From Bailinhaonella thermotolerans (GTDB lineage Bacteria > Actinomycetota > Actinomycetes > Streptosporangiales > Streptosporangiaceae), in NCBI RefSeq assembly GCF_003594875.1, contig NZ_QZEY01000006.1, positions 282,774 to 346,773 on the forward strand: 64,000 nucleotides of DNA, written 5' to 3'. Numbering within the stretch: position 1 is the stretch's first letter; every line of letters begins with the position of its first letter. A program made the translations under genes and the position numbers. Shown in pieces: positions 8,903 to 17,315 of the stretch. The notes under the pieces were generated by a model. That model saw nothing but the letters and a program-made list of their open reading frames with translations, was not told the DNA's origin and ran no database searches.

Positions 8903-9751
8903 CCGGAAGACCGTGGGCGAGATGCCGACGCGGCGCGTGAAGACGCGGGTGAAGTACGCCGGATCGGGATACCCCACCCGCCGCGCGATCGCCGCCACCC
9001 CCAGGTCCGTGCCCGTGAGCAGCTCCTTCGCCCGCGTCAGCCGGATCGACAGGATGTAGTCCTTCGGGCTGCACCCGGCGTTGCGCCGTACGCTCTCGCG
9101 CAGCTCGGCCACGCTCATGCGCAGGCGGCGGGCGTGCTCGGTGACGGTCAGCGGCAGGAACGCGTTGCGGGCGAGGTTCGCCAGCACCGGATGGCCCTCC
9201 GGGTCGTGGTCCGCGCGGGCGTGACGCAGCGTGACGAGCAGCTCGTGCACCGCCGCCGACGTCTCGACCTCCACGTGCGGCCCGCCGCGCCGGCAGATCG
9301 CGGCCATCTTGCGCACCACGTGCTCGGCCGCCTCCGCCGACGACAGCGGCACCACGGGGTTCTCGCGGTCGATGAACCCCAGTTCCTCGTACGCCCCGGC
9401 GGCGGGGCCCGTGAAGTCCACGAAGCACTCCGACCAGCCCGGCTCGTACGGCCCGTAGTGGTGCTCCACCCCGGGGATCAGCCACAGCAGGGCCGGCGCT
9501 CGCACGTCCACCGGCGGCCGCCCGCCCCAGGAGAACCACCCCTCGCCGGAGAGCACGACGACGGCGACGTGGTTGGCCAGCACCCGGGGGCCGACGGCCG
9601 GGATGCGCCCGCGCTGCGTGCCGACGCCCAGGCACGCCAGGCCGAGACGGCGATGCGCGGGGCTGGGCGTGAGGTAGCGCCACCAGTGCTCCCAGTGCTC
9701 CCGGCCCTCGGTCCACTCGACCGGGCCCACTGGACGCCTCGATCCCTGCAC
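8870..9751 (-). CDS. AraC-family transcriptional regulator
   Basis: About 293 residues. The N-terminal half is a cupin-like sensor (VLSGEGWFSWGGRPP, LIPGVEHHYGPYEPGW). The C-terminal 100 residues carry two helix-turn-helix motifs, with the AraC signature IARRVGYPDPAYFTRVFTR near the end. It most likely senses a sugar and controls the divergent GH101 glycosidase gene. The start is placed at GTG 9751, which has GGAGG four bases upstream. An ATG at 9811 is in frame but has no ribosome-binding site, and it would place a palindromic operator (9779-9806) inside the gene. The C-terminus runs into tandem repeats. Confidence 0.85.
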   Translation of the reverse strand: MQGSRRPVGPVEWTEGREHWEHWWRYLTPSPAHRRLGLACLGVGTQRGRIPAVGPRVLANHVAVVVLSGEGWFSWGGRPPVDVRAPALLWLIPGVEHHYGPYEPGWSECFVDFTGPAAGAYEELGFIDRENPVVPLSSAEAAEHVVRKMAAICRRGGPHVEVETSAAVHELLVTLRHARADHDPEGHPVLANLARNAFLPLTVTEHARRLRMSVAELRESVRRNAGCSPKDYILSIRLTRAKELLTGTDLGVAAIARRVGYPDPAYFTRVFTRRVGISPTVFRERGLRGPEGL

Positions 9752-9778
9752 TGGCCCTCCGTCCGGAACCCCGGTTTC

Positions 9779-9806
9779 CAAACGTCCAAGCACCCCCGCA
9801 CGTTTG
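9779..9806. promoter_or_regulatory. Operator candidate CAAACGT-N14-ACGTTTG
   Basis: A perfect 7-bp inverted repeat with a 14-bp spacer between the divergent AraC-type and GH101 genes. Its placement suits binding by the AraC-family regulator to control both promoters. It also argues for the downstream start of the regulator gene. Confidence 0.5.
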
Positions 9807-9881
9807 TCCATTATCAGGGGAAAGGCCCACTGTTATTCATGGGCGCGACGCTTGTTCCTCCCACCCCCAGGAGTCACCGCG

Positions 9882-12800
9882 ATGCGTCCCCTCCGCCCGC
9901 GGGCGGCCGCGCTGTGCGTCGCCCTCGCGGCGTCCGGCACGGTCGCCGCCGCACCGGCGGCGGCCTCGGCCGCCCCCCTCACCATCTCCTCCCCCGCCCT
10001 CTCGGTCCGCGTGGACGACGCCTTCCCCCGGGTCATCGACTACACGGACCGGGCGAGCGGCGCCGTCATGCACGGCAACGAGGACCCCGTCACCCGGATC
10101 CGGGTGAACGGCGCCGACCACACCCCCGCCGTCACCGCGACCGCCGCCACCGACCGCGTGGACTACACCCTGACCTTCTCCGGCGTCACGATCGGCGCCC
10201 GGCTCTCGGTCACCGGCTCCGTCGTCGAGTTCCGCGTCACCAAGATCACCGACACGCCCTCGCTGCGCGTCCGGAGCCTGGCCATCCCAGGCCACAACCT
10301 CGTCTCGGTCCGCAGCGACCAGCCCGGGGCCGCGCTGGCCACCGCCAGGATGCACACGGCGACCACCGGCACCGGCGACACGTTCACCCCGATCACCGCC
10401 GCCACCCCGGCCGACGCGAGCCCGGCCACCGTGATGCTCGCCTTCGCCAGCACCTCCGCGCTCGCCGCCGCGATCGACTCCAACTCGGTGTACGACGCGC
10501 CGTCGGGCGGGACCGCCAAGGAGAACGGGCGCGTCGCCAAGCAGGTCGTCGCCAAGTCCTCCTACCGCCGCGCCGGGCTGTGGAGCGGCGACTGGCTGTA
10601 CCGGGCCTCGGGAGCCGCCGACACCGACACCGAGCCCCTGCCGTACGCCAGGGTCGCGATCACCCGGGACCGCACCGGCGACGGGGCCGTGAACTGGCAG
10701 GACGCGGCGGTCGCGCACCGGGACATCTGGACCCCGCCGAAGGGCTGGGAGCACACCGCCGACCGGGTGGTGCAGCGCATCCCGTTCAACTTCGCCTCGC
10801 AGGCCACCCACCCGTTCCTGCAGACGCTCGACGAGACCAAGCGGGTCGCGCTGGCCACCGACGGGCTCGGGCAGTTCGTGCTGCTCAAGGGGTACGGCTC
10901 GGAGGGGCACGACTCGGCGCATATGGACTACGGGTACGTCGGGCCCAAGCAGGGCGGCGCGGCGGACCTGCGCACGCTCACCGAGAAGGGCGCCGCCTAC
11001 AACGCCGACTTCGGGGTGCACGTGAACGCCACCGAGGAGTACCCGGTGTCGCGCACGTTCGACCCGGCCAAGCACACCGGGACGCTCGGCTGGGACTGGC
11101 TGGACCAGTCGTACCACGTGGACACCCGCAAGGACGGGCAGTCCGGCGACCGCCTGGCCCGCCTCAACGCGCTCAAGGCCGCCGCCCCCGGCCTCGCCTT
11201 CCTCTACGTGGACGTCTGGTACGGCGACGGCTACGTGTCCCGCAGGCTGGAGCGGGAGATCGGCGGCCTCGGCTGGCAGATCGCCACCGAGTTCCCCGAC
11301 AAGCTGCTCGACCAGGCGCTGTGGACCCACTGGTCGGCGGACGTGAACTACGGCGGCAGCGACTACAAGGGCGTGAACTCCCAGCTCGCGCGCTTCGTGG
11401 CCAACCACGCCAAGGACGACTGGATCGTCCGGCACCCGCTGCTGGGCGGGGCCGAGCTGACGGCGTACGAGGGCTGGCAGGGCAAGAAGGACTTCACCGC
11501 GTTCCTGCGGACCACGTTCGCCGTGAACCTGCCGACCAAGTACCTCCAGTCGTCCCCGATCATCCGCTGGACGGCCGACACGATCACGCTGGCCAACGGG
11601 GTCACGGCCACCGACGCCGGCGGCACCCGGAAGATCACCGAGGGCGGGCGCGAGGTGCTGCGCGGGAACGCCTACCTGCTGCCGCGCGGTGGCAAGCTCT
11701 ACCACTGGAACGGCTCCGGCGGCTCGACCACCTGGACCCTCCCGTCCGGGTGGACCTCCCCCAAGCTCTACCGGCTCACCGACACCGGCCGCGTGCACGT
11801 GTCCGACCTGACCGTCTCCGGCGGGCAGGTCACGATCAACGCGACCGCGAACACGCCGTACGTCGTCTACGACGGGGCGGCGCCGGCTGTGCCCGACCCG
11901 AGGTGGGGCGAGGGCACGCCGGTGAAGGACCCGGGCTTCTACGCGGGCGACCTGAGCCGGTGGACGGTCTCCGGCGGCGGCGCGTCGGTGGCGCGCAACG
12001 CCCTGGGCCAGAACGAGCTGCGCATCGCCGCGAACTCCGCCGCGACCGTGTCGCAGCAGCTCACCGGGCTCACCGCGGGCACGTACTCGGCGTCGGTGTG
12101 GGTGAGCACGGCCGCCGGGCGGCGCGCGACGCTCACGGTCACCCCCGCGGGCGGGAGCGCCGCCTCCGTCCACGCCGACTCCTCCCCGCTGACCAACCAC
12201 GTCGGCGGCAGCGAGAAGAACGGCACGACGATGCAGCGGATGAAGGTGCTGTTCGACGTCCCGTCCGGGCAGAGCACGGCGACGCTGGCGCTGTCGGCGG
12301 CCACCGGCTCGGGCACGGTGGTGTTCGACGACGTGCGCGTGGTCCGCTCCGGCCGCACGCCGCAGGGGACGCACCTGCTGGTGGAGGACTTCGAGAACGT
12401 GGACGCGGGCTGGGGCCCGTTCGCGCACGGCGGCGCGGGCGGCGGCGCGAACGACCCGCGCACCCACATCGCGCAGCGGCACGCGCCGTACACCCAGGCC
12501 GGGTGGAACGGCAAGCTCGTGGACGACGTGATCGGCGGGGAGAACTCGCTGAAGTCGCACGAGGAACGCCAGGGCCTGGTCTACCGGACGCTCCCGCAGA
12601 CGCTGCGGCTCACGGCCGGGCGGCAGTACCGCGTGACGTTCTCCTACGAGGCCGGCCACGGCGACGAGTACGCCTTCGTGATCGGGTCGGGCACGGCGGA
12701 GACGACCGTGAACCTCGCCCAGGCGCGGACCCCCGCCACGTTCACCCGGACGTTCACGGCCGGGGCGGACGCGTGGATCGGGGTGCGCAAGCTGACGCCG

Positions 12801-13313
12801 GAGGGCTCGCGGAACGAGGCCGATCTGATCCTGGACGACCTGGTGGTGGACGACCTGGGCGCGGGCGGCGGGCCCGGCCGCATCCCGCAGTCCGGCATCT
12901 CGGTCGAGTCGGTCAGCAGCCAGGACACCGCCACGAACGGCGGCGCGGCCAACGTCCTGGACGGCGACCCCGCCACCCTGTGGCACACGGCCTGGTCGCA
13001 GGTGGACCCCGACACCCCCTACCCGCATGAGCTGGTGCTCGACCTGGGCCGGTCGTACTCGGTGTCCTGCCTGCACTACCTCCCCCGCCAGTCGGGGGTG
13101 AACGGCCTGGTCGCGGGCTACGAGGTGTACGTCTCGGCGGACGGGGCCACGTGGGGCGCGGCGGCCAGGACCGGCACGTTCGCGGGCGGAACGGCGGAGC
13201 AGGACGCCTGCTTCACCGCCCGCCCCGGCCGCTACGTGAAGTTCCGGGCCGTGTCGGGCCAGAACTCCGGCCCCTGGGCGGCGGCCGCCGAACTCAACGT
13301 CACCGGGAGCTAA
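9882..13313 (+). CDS. Secreted endo-alpha-N-acetylgalactosaminidase (GH101)
   Basis: 1143 residues, with a signal peptide ending near ASA-AP (residue 31). After a beta-rich N-terminal domain, a TIM-barrel contains LYVDVWYGDGY (Asp444, candidate nucleophile) and IATEF (Glu470, candidate acid/base), matching family GH101. These enzymes release the Gal-beta1,3-GalNAc core-1 disaccharide from mucin-type O-glycoproteins. Residues about 685-1000 hold two carbohydrate-binding-like beta-sandwiches, and about 1003-1143 form an F5/8 type C (discoidin) domain. An AGGAG site sits 8 nt before the ATG at 9882. The gene is divergent from an AraC-type regulator and ends at a strong terminator. Substrate class comes from family knowledge. 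Confidence 0.92.
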   Translation: MRPLRPRAAALCVALAASGTVAAAPAAASAAPLTISSPALSVRVDDAFPRVIDYTDRASGAVMHGNEDPVTRIRVNGADHTPAVTATAATDRVDYTLTFSGVTIGARLSVTGSVVEFRVTKITDTPSLRVRSLAIPGHNLVSVRSDQPGAALATARMHTATTGTGDTFTPITAATPADASPATVMLAFASTSALAAAIDSNSVYDAPSGGTAKENGRVAKQVVAKSSYRRAGLWSGDWLYRASGAADTDTEPLPYARVAITRDRTGDGAVNWQDAAVAHRDIWTPPKGWEHTADRVVQRIPFNFASQATHPFLQTLDETKRVALATDGLGQFVLLKGYGSEGHDSAHMDYGYVGPKQGGAADLRTLTEKGAAYNADFGVHVNATEEYPVSRTFDPAKHTGTLGWDWLDQSYHVDTRKDGQSGDRLARLNALKAAAPGLAFLYVDVWYGDGYVSRRLEREIGGLGWQIATEFPDKLLDQALWTHWSADVNYGGSDYKGVNSQLARFVANHAKDDWIVRHPLLGGAELTAYEGWQGKKDFTAFLRTTFAVNLPTKYLQSSPIIRWTADTITLANGVTATDAGGTRKITEGGREVLRGNAYLLPRGGKLYHWNGSGGSTTWTLPSGWTSPKLYRLTDTGRVHVSDLTVSGGQVTINATANTPYVVYDGAAPAVPDPRWGEGTPVKDPGFYAGDLSRWTVSGGGASVARNALGQNELRIAANSAATVSQQLTGLTAGTYSASVWVSTAAGRRATLTVTPAGGSAASVHADSSPLTNHVGGSEKNGTTMQRMKVLFDVPSGQSTATLALSAATGSGTVVFDDVRVVRSGRTPQGTHLLVEDFENVDAGWGPFAHGGAGGGANDPRTHIAQRHAPYTQAGWNGKLVDDVIGGENSLKSHEERQGLVYRTLPQTLRLTAGRQYRVTFSYEAGHGDEYAFVIGSGTAETTVNLAQARTPATFTRTFTAGADAWIGVRKLTPEGSRNEADLILDDLVVDDLGAGGGPGRIPQSGISVESVSSQDTATNGGAANVLDGDPATLWHTAWSQVDPDTPYPHELVLDLGRSYSVSCLHYLPRQSGVNGLVAGYEVYVSADGATWGAAARTGTFAGGTAEQDACFTARPGRYVKFRAVSGQNSGPWAAAAELNVTGS

Positions 13314-13339
13314 CCGCCCTTTACAAAGTAGATCATAAT

Positions 13340-13369
13340 GGTCGCCCGCTTCCCAGGAGGCGGGCGACC
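13340..13369. terminator. Terminator hairpin between convergent genes
   Basis: The stem GGTCGCCCGC pairs perfectly with GCGGGCGACC around a 10-nt loop. It lies between the GH101 stop and the convergent P450 stop and probably serves both directions. No long U tract is present, as is common in actinomycetes. Confidence 0.75.
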
Positions 13370-13405
13370 TCGCCGTACGGCTCCCGCACGCGAGATCCGG
13401 GGAGG

Positions 13406-14869
13406 TCAGCGGGGGCGGATGGTCATGGGCATGCCGTCGCGGGGTCGCAGGGACAGCAGGGCCCTGGGCTCCGCCGGGCGGGCGGGGGTGAGGGTGTAGC
13501 GCTGGAGGATCATCGCGACGGCGACGCGGATCTCCAGGGTGGCCAGATGCGAGCCGATGCAGCGGCGGACCCCGCCGCCGAAGGGGAAATAGGTGTATCT
13601 GGACGGGCCGGGGCGGGACGGGTCGAACCGGTCGGGGTCGAAGCGCTCGGGATCCTCCCAGGAGTCCGGGTCGTGGTGGGCGACGTAGGGGAGCATGAAC
13701 ACCGACGTGCCCTTGGGAATGAGGTGACCGCCGAGGTCCACGTCGCGCACCGCGCCCCGGGGGAACAGCGGGATCGGCGGGTGGAGCCGCAGGGACTCGT
13801 CCACCACCTGGCGGAGGTAGGGCATCTTCGCCAGGTCGTCGGCGGTGGGCGCGCGGCCCGCGAGCACGTCGTCGATCTCCGCGACCAGCCGCCGCCGCAC
13901 CCGCGGGTGGGTGGCCACGGCGTAGAGCGCCCAGGCCAGCCCGCACCCGGTCGTCTCGTGCCCGGCGAGGAAGTGCGTCTTCAGCTCGTCCCGCACCTGC
14001 TCCCGCGTCCACGGCCGCCCCGTCGCCGGGTCCACGGCGTCCAGCAGCGCCGCCGCCAGCACCTGCCCCTCCTCAGGCCCGCCCGCGCGGCCCGCGCCGG
14101 CCTCCGCGACCCCGCCCGCGCGGTCCGCGCCCGCCCCTCCGTCCCGGCCCGGGACGGGCACGCTCGGCCCGTCGCCGGGCCCATCGCCGGGCCCGTCGGC
14201 CGTGCGGCCGGTGACGGGGCAGCGGGACGCGGAGTGCGCGTCGATCACCTCGTCCATGGCGGCGTCGATGACCCGCCGGCTCCAGCGCACGCGCCGGGGA
14301 TAGGGGGCGGGGAACCAGGACGGGAGGAGCTGGCCGGGCGCGCCGGGGATCATGGCGGGGGCGGCGAAGGCCACCGCCGGGACCAGGTCGCCCGCGCGGG
14401 GACGCGGGTCCGCGCCGAGGATGACGCGCCCGACGACGCCCATGGCCAGGCGCATCATCTCCGGGACGATGTCCACGGGGCCGCCGCCCGCGGCCGGGCC
14501 CGCCCAGCGGCGGCGCAGGTCCTCGACGCACTCGGCGATCAGCGGGACGGACTCGTGCAGGACGCCGTGCCGGAAGAACGGCTGCGCGACGGCGCGCCGC
14601 ATGCGCCAGGCCTCGCCGTCGGCGGTGAGGAGCCCCTCGCCGAAGAACAGCCGGAAGCGGTCGTAGAAGACCCCGCGCGTGAAGTTCTCGCCGTTGTCCT
14701 TGAGGACCCGGCGCACCAGGTCGGGCTCGGTGACCTGGTGGACCCGGTAGGGGCCGACGCGGTAGCGGACCACGCCGCCGTAGGTCCGGCGCAGCTCCAT
14801 GAGCAGGCCGGCCTGGTCCTCGCGGAAGCGGCGGACCGGCACCCCGCCGCGCGGTCCCGGGGCGCGCAT
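13406..14869 (-). CDS. Cytochrome P450
   Basis: 487 residues. The I-helix oxygen-binding motif AGHETT, the K-helix ESLR and the heme-binding loop FPFGGGVRRCIG (Cys437 as thiolate ligand) are intact, so the enzyme should be an active monooxygenase. The sequence resembles bacterial P450s related to the CYP3/4-like fatty-acid/terpenoid group rather than typical macrolide P450s. Between the G and I helices there is a Gly/Pro/Ala-rich insertion of about 50 residues with a GDGP repeat. The ATG overlaps the stop of the upstream FAD oxidase gene (TGATG), so the two are co-translated. Whether the pair serves the NRPS cluster 1 kb away is unknown. Confidence 0.92.
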   Translation of the reverse strand: MRAPGPRGGVPVRRFREDQAGLLMELRRTYGGVVRYRVGPYRVHQVTEPDLVRRVLKDNGENFTRGVFYDRFRLFFGEGLLTADGEAWRMRRAVAQPFFRHGVLHESVPLIAECVEDLRRRWAGPAAGGGPVDIVPEMMRLAMGVVGRVILGADPRPRAGDLVPAVAFAAPAMIPGAPGQLLPSWFPAPYPRRVRWSRRVIDAAMDEVIDAHSASRCPVTGRTADGPGDGPGDGPSVPVPGRDGGAGADRAGGVAEAGAGRAGGPEEGQVLAAALLDAVDPATGRPWTREQVRDELKTHFLAGHETTGCGLAWALYAVATHPRVRRRLVAEIDDVLAGRAPTADDLAKMPYLRQVVDESLRLHPPIPLFPRGAVRDVDLGGHLIPKGTSVFMLPYVAHHDPDSWEDPERFDPDRFDPSRPGPSRYTYFPFGGGVRRCIGSHLATLEIRVAVAMILQRYTLTPARPAEPRALLSLRPRDGMPMTIRPR

Positions 14870-16263
14870 CAGCGGCCCCGCACGGTCTTGTCGAAGGTGC
14901 TCGGGAGCCGCCCGCCGGGGTCGTAGGCGGCCTTGAGCTCGCGGAACCCCTCGCCGTTGTAGAGCCGCCAGAACTCCTCCTCGGAGTAGTAGGCGGTGGA
15001 GTAGAGCGGCTTGAGCCCGCCCAGCTCGGTGATGCGCCGCTCGATGAGGCGGTCGTGGTGGCCGGGCTCCTGGCCGGGGCGCAGCTCGACCTTCCACCAG
15101 AAGCCGGCGCTGACGTAGAGGCGGCCGGGGTCCATGGGGTAGATCGTCATGGGCGTGCGGGTCAGCATGGGGCACAGCCAGACGGGCCGGATGCCGATCT
15201 CCCGGTCGAAGAACTCCAGGAAGTCCGGGACGGCCTCGGCGGGCACGTCGGCGTCCTGGATCACCCACTCGAACCGCCGCCCGCGCAGCCGGTTGGCCCG
15301 GTCGGTCAGGCCGAGGCGCCGGTCGAAGAACAGCAGCCGCCGGTAGACGTCCGAGCGGCGCAGCCGGCGCGGCCAGGCGCGGCGGATGAGGGGGCGCTCC
15401 AGGCCGAAGTAGCGCGCGGCCCAGAACATGTCGGTGTCCCAGCGCCAGAGGTAGTCGCGGAGCGTCAGGAAGTCCTCGGGGCGCTCGCGGATGGACCGGT
15501 AGTAGGCGCGCGAGCGGGTGTAGTCCGACACGCGGGGCGCCACGTCCGCCAGCGTGCCCAGCGTCAGGTAGAGCTCGGAGGGCGAGAACGCCACCCCGTC
15601 GAGGTAGTCCACCGGCGTCGACTCGAACGCCCCCTCGGCGGCCACCCGGCTCATCACCTCGGTCCACTCCGCGGCCGACCCGAGGCGCAGGTGCCTCAGC
15701 CGGACGTACGGCCGCGCGGGGTCGAGCCGGAGCCGCACCCGCAGGGCGTAGCCGAGCGAGCCGAAGGAGTGGGGGAACCCGTGGAACAGGGCGGCGTGCT
15801 CGTTGTCGCGCGAGGCGGTCACGACCCGCCCGTCGCCGGTGAGGACCTCCAGCTCCAGCACCGGGTCGTGCGGCAGCCCGGCGCGGAAGGAGGAGGACTC
15901 CGCGCCGAGCCCGGCGACCGAGCCGCCCACGGTGATCGTCCGGAAGTCCAGCACCACGGGGGGCACGACGCCGTGGGGCAGCGTGGCGTCCACGAGGTCC
16001 TCATAGGTGACCATGCCCTGCACCTCGGCCACCCGGGCCGCCGGATCGACCGACAGCACCCGGTCGAACCCGCTCACGTCCAGCCCCGCGCCGCGCCGCG
16101 GGTCGCGGGGGCGGAAGAGGTTGGACGTGGGTTTGGCCAGGCGGACCGGCTCCGACGCCGGGATCGCGCGGTAGCTCTCGCGGAGCCGCGCGACGGCCTT
16201 CTCGTGGGCCCGCCGCGGGGAGTCCTCGCGGGGCTTCTCGTCTGGGGGGAGAGGAACGGGCAT
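14869..16263 (-). CDS. FAD-binding oxidoreductase (DWARF1/delta24-sterol-reductase-like)
   Basis: 464 residues with a PCMH-type FAD-binding domain in the first 200 residues: VQGMVTYEDLVDATLPHGVVP, in part, then TITVGGSVAGLGAESSSFRAG, in part. The C-terminal half, with YLWRWDTDMFWAARYFGLERP, in part, resembles delta24-sterol reductase/DWARF1-type proteins and their bacterial homologues. No BBE domain or second flavin-linking Cys was recognised. It probably oxidises or reduces a hydrophobic or isoprenoid-like substrate together with the coupled P450. Start at ATG 16263. A divergent secreted-protein gene lies about 160 bp away, so the intergenic AT-rich stretch holds both promoters. Confidence 0.85.
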   Translation of the reverse strand: MPVPLPPDEKPREDSPRRAHEKAVARLRESYRAIPASEPVRLAKPTSNLFRPRDPRRGAGLDVSGFDRVLSVDPAARVAEVQGMVTYEDLVDATLPHGVVPPVVLDFRTITVGGSVAGLGAESSSFRAGLPHDPVLELEVLTGDGRVVTASRDNEHAALFHGFPHSFGSLGYALRVRLRLDPARPYVRLRHLRLGSAAEWTEVMSRVAAEGAFESTPVDYLDGVAFSPSELYLTLGTLADVAPRVSDYTRSRAYYRSIRERPEDFLTLRDYLWRWDTDMFWAARYFGLERPLIRRAWPRRLRRSDVYRRLLFFDRRLGLTDRANRLRGRRFEWVIQDADVPAEAVPDFLEFFDREIGIRPVWLCPMLTRTPMTIYPMDPGRLYVSAGFWWKVELRPGQEPGHHDRLIERRITELGGLKPLYSTAYYSEEEFWRLYNGEGFRELKAAYDPGGRLPSTFDKTVRGR

Positions 16264-16424
16264 GACCTTCCTCCGATCGAGTCGCCCTCAATCTACCCCA
16301 CGCCGCCGACGATTTTCGATTTGTTTTCGATTCCCGTCGACGGGGCCGCCGATTGCCCATATCGATGCGGAGAGTAGTCGCGCCATCGCATACTGCTGTC
16401 ATCGGTTACCGACTAGGAGGATCG

Positions 16425-16934
16425 ATGCACGCACCCGTCCGTGTCCTCGGCGCGCTGGCCGCGTTCTCGCTGCTGTTCAGCGGGTCCGCCGTCGCGTCCG
16501 CGCACGCCCCCAAGCCCCCGCTCCCCAAGCCTCCCGGCCAGGCGAAGAGCCGGGCCAAGAGCGACGCCGCCGGGGTCGTCGGCGCCCCGGCCAAGGCCAA
16601 GCTCCGCCGGATCGTCTGCACCCCCAGGGTGCACAACCCTCACAAGTCCCACCACGTGCCCGGCACGGTCAACGTGGTCGCGACCGTCCAGTGCACCGCG
16701 CCCGTCCCCCTGATCGCCATCCGCACCGCGCTGTACCGCAACGGCCGGCTGGTCAAGGACTCCGGTCAGAAGAACGTCCGCAACGCCGCGAAGGCGTCGA
16801 ACAACGCGGCCGAGAAGTGCCACAGCGCCGCCTACCGCGGCTGGATGGCCTACCACGTGCGCTTCCCCGCCGGATACCGCCCGCCGTCGGGCGGCAGCTC
16901 CGGCTTCGGGGCCGAGGTCCGCATCGCCTGCTGA
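16425..16934 (+). CDS. Small secreted protein, function unknown
   Basis: 169 residues with a signal peptide (LGALAAFSLLFSGSAVASAHA) and a consensus AGGAGG four bases before the ATG. The mature part starts with a Pro/Lys-rich segment (APKPPLPKPPGQAKS) and then a compact basic domain with four Cys (VCTPRV, VQCTAP, EKCHSA, RIAC), probably forming two disulfides. The phrase YRGWMAYHVRFPAGYRPP suggests a conserved actinomycete secreted domain. No enzyme motif is seen. It ends at a very strong terminator before the biosynthetic cluster. Confidence 0.8.
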   Translation: MHAPVRVLGALAAFSLLFSGSAVASAHAPKPPLPKPPGQAKSRAKSDAAGVVGAPAKAKLRRIVCTPRVHNPHKSHHVPGTVNVVATVQCTAPVPLIAIRTALYRNGRLVKDSGQKNVRNAAKASNNAAEKCHSAAYRGWMAYHVRFPAGYRPPSGGSSGFGAEVRIAC

Positions 16935-16961
16935 CCCCCTCCCCGCTCCCGGACGGCTCCG

Positions 16962-16995
16962 GTACGGCCCGGCGGACGCCTCCGCCGGGCCGTAC
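16962..16995. terminator. Perfect 15-bp terminator hairpin
   Basis: GTACGGCCCGGCGGA (16962-16976) pairs exactly with TCCGCCGGGCCGTAC (16981-16995) around a CGCC tetraloop. It lies 28 bp after the secreted-protein stop and insulates the NRPS/PKS operon from upstream transcription. Confidence 0.88.
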
Positions 16996-17315
16996 GCGTG
17001 CCCTCGCGCTGTCCGAAACCCGGGTATCGGACTACTTCGCACGGTGAGCGCGCCGACTCCTACGGCGAAAATCCGCAAATCCCGGCGAACTTCCAGGTGG
17101 TGACTTCCATCGGGAACGGCCCCCGCCCGGAAATCTGACTTTCCTGAAATTCGTATTTCCGTCATAGGCCGACTAAGGCCAAATTTCCCGCTATCGACAG
17201 CCCGGGGTGCGGTCGGTATCAATAGTCGAGGATTCGACGAAGAGGTCTTCCGACGGCCTGCTTCCGTGGCGGACGATCCCCGCGCGGGCGCGGGTAGCGA
17301 CGCGGGGAGTTGGAT
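16996..17315 (+). promoter_or_regulatory. Leader/promoter region of the NRPS/PKS operon
   Basis: About 320 bp without a gene and noticeably richer in A/T than its surroundings (for example AAATTTCCCGCTATCGACAG and GAAATTCGTATTTCCGTCAT). It is the only substantial gap before the plus-strand cluster operon, so the operon promoter and any operator should be here. I see no clear repeat that would name a regulator. Confidence 0.55.

Noticed and set aside
7352..13030. A 1,892-codon plus-strand open frame across the transglutaminase, AraC and GH101 loci
   Set aside because: It crosses genes on both strands, has no conserved segments, and the GH101 protein is in a different frame with a signal peptide and ribosome-binding site.
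13406..15667. A continuous frame that would extend the P450 N-terminus by about 265 residues
   Set aside because: The extension overlaps the FAD oxidase in another frame and has no family match; the ATG at 14869 gives a normal P450 with a TGATG junction.
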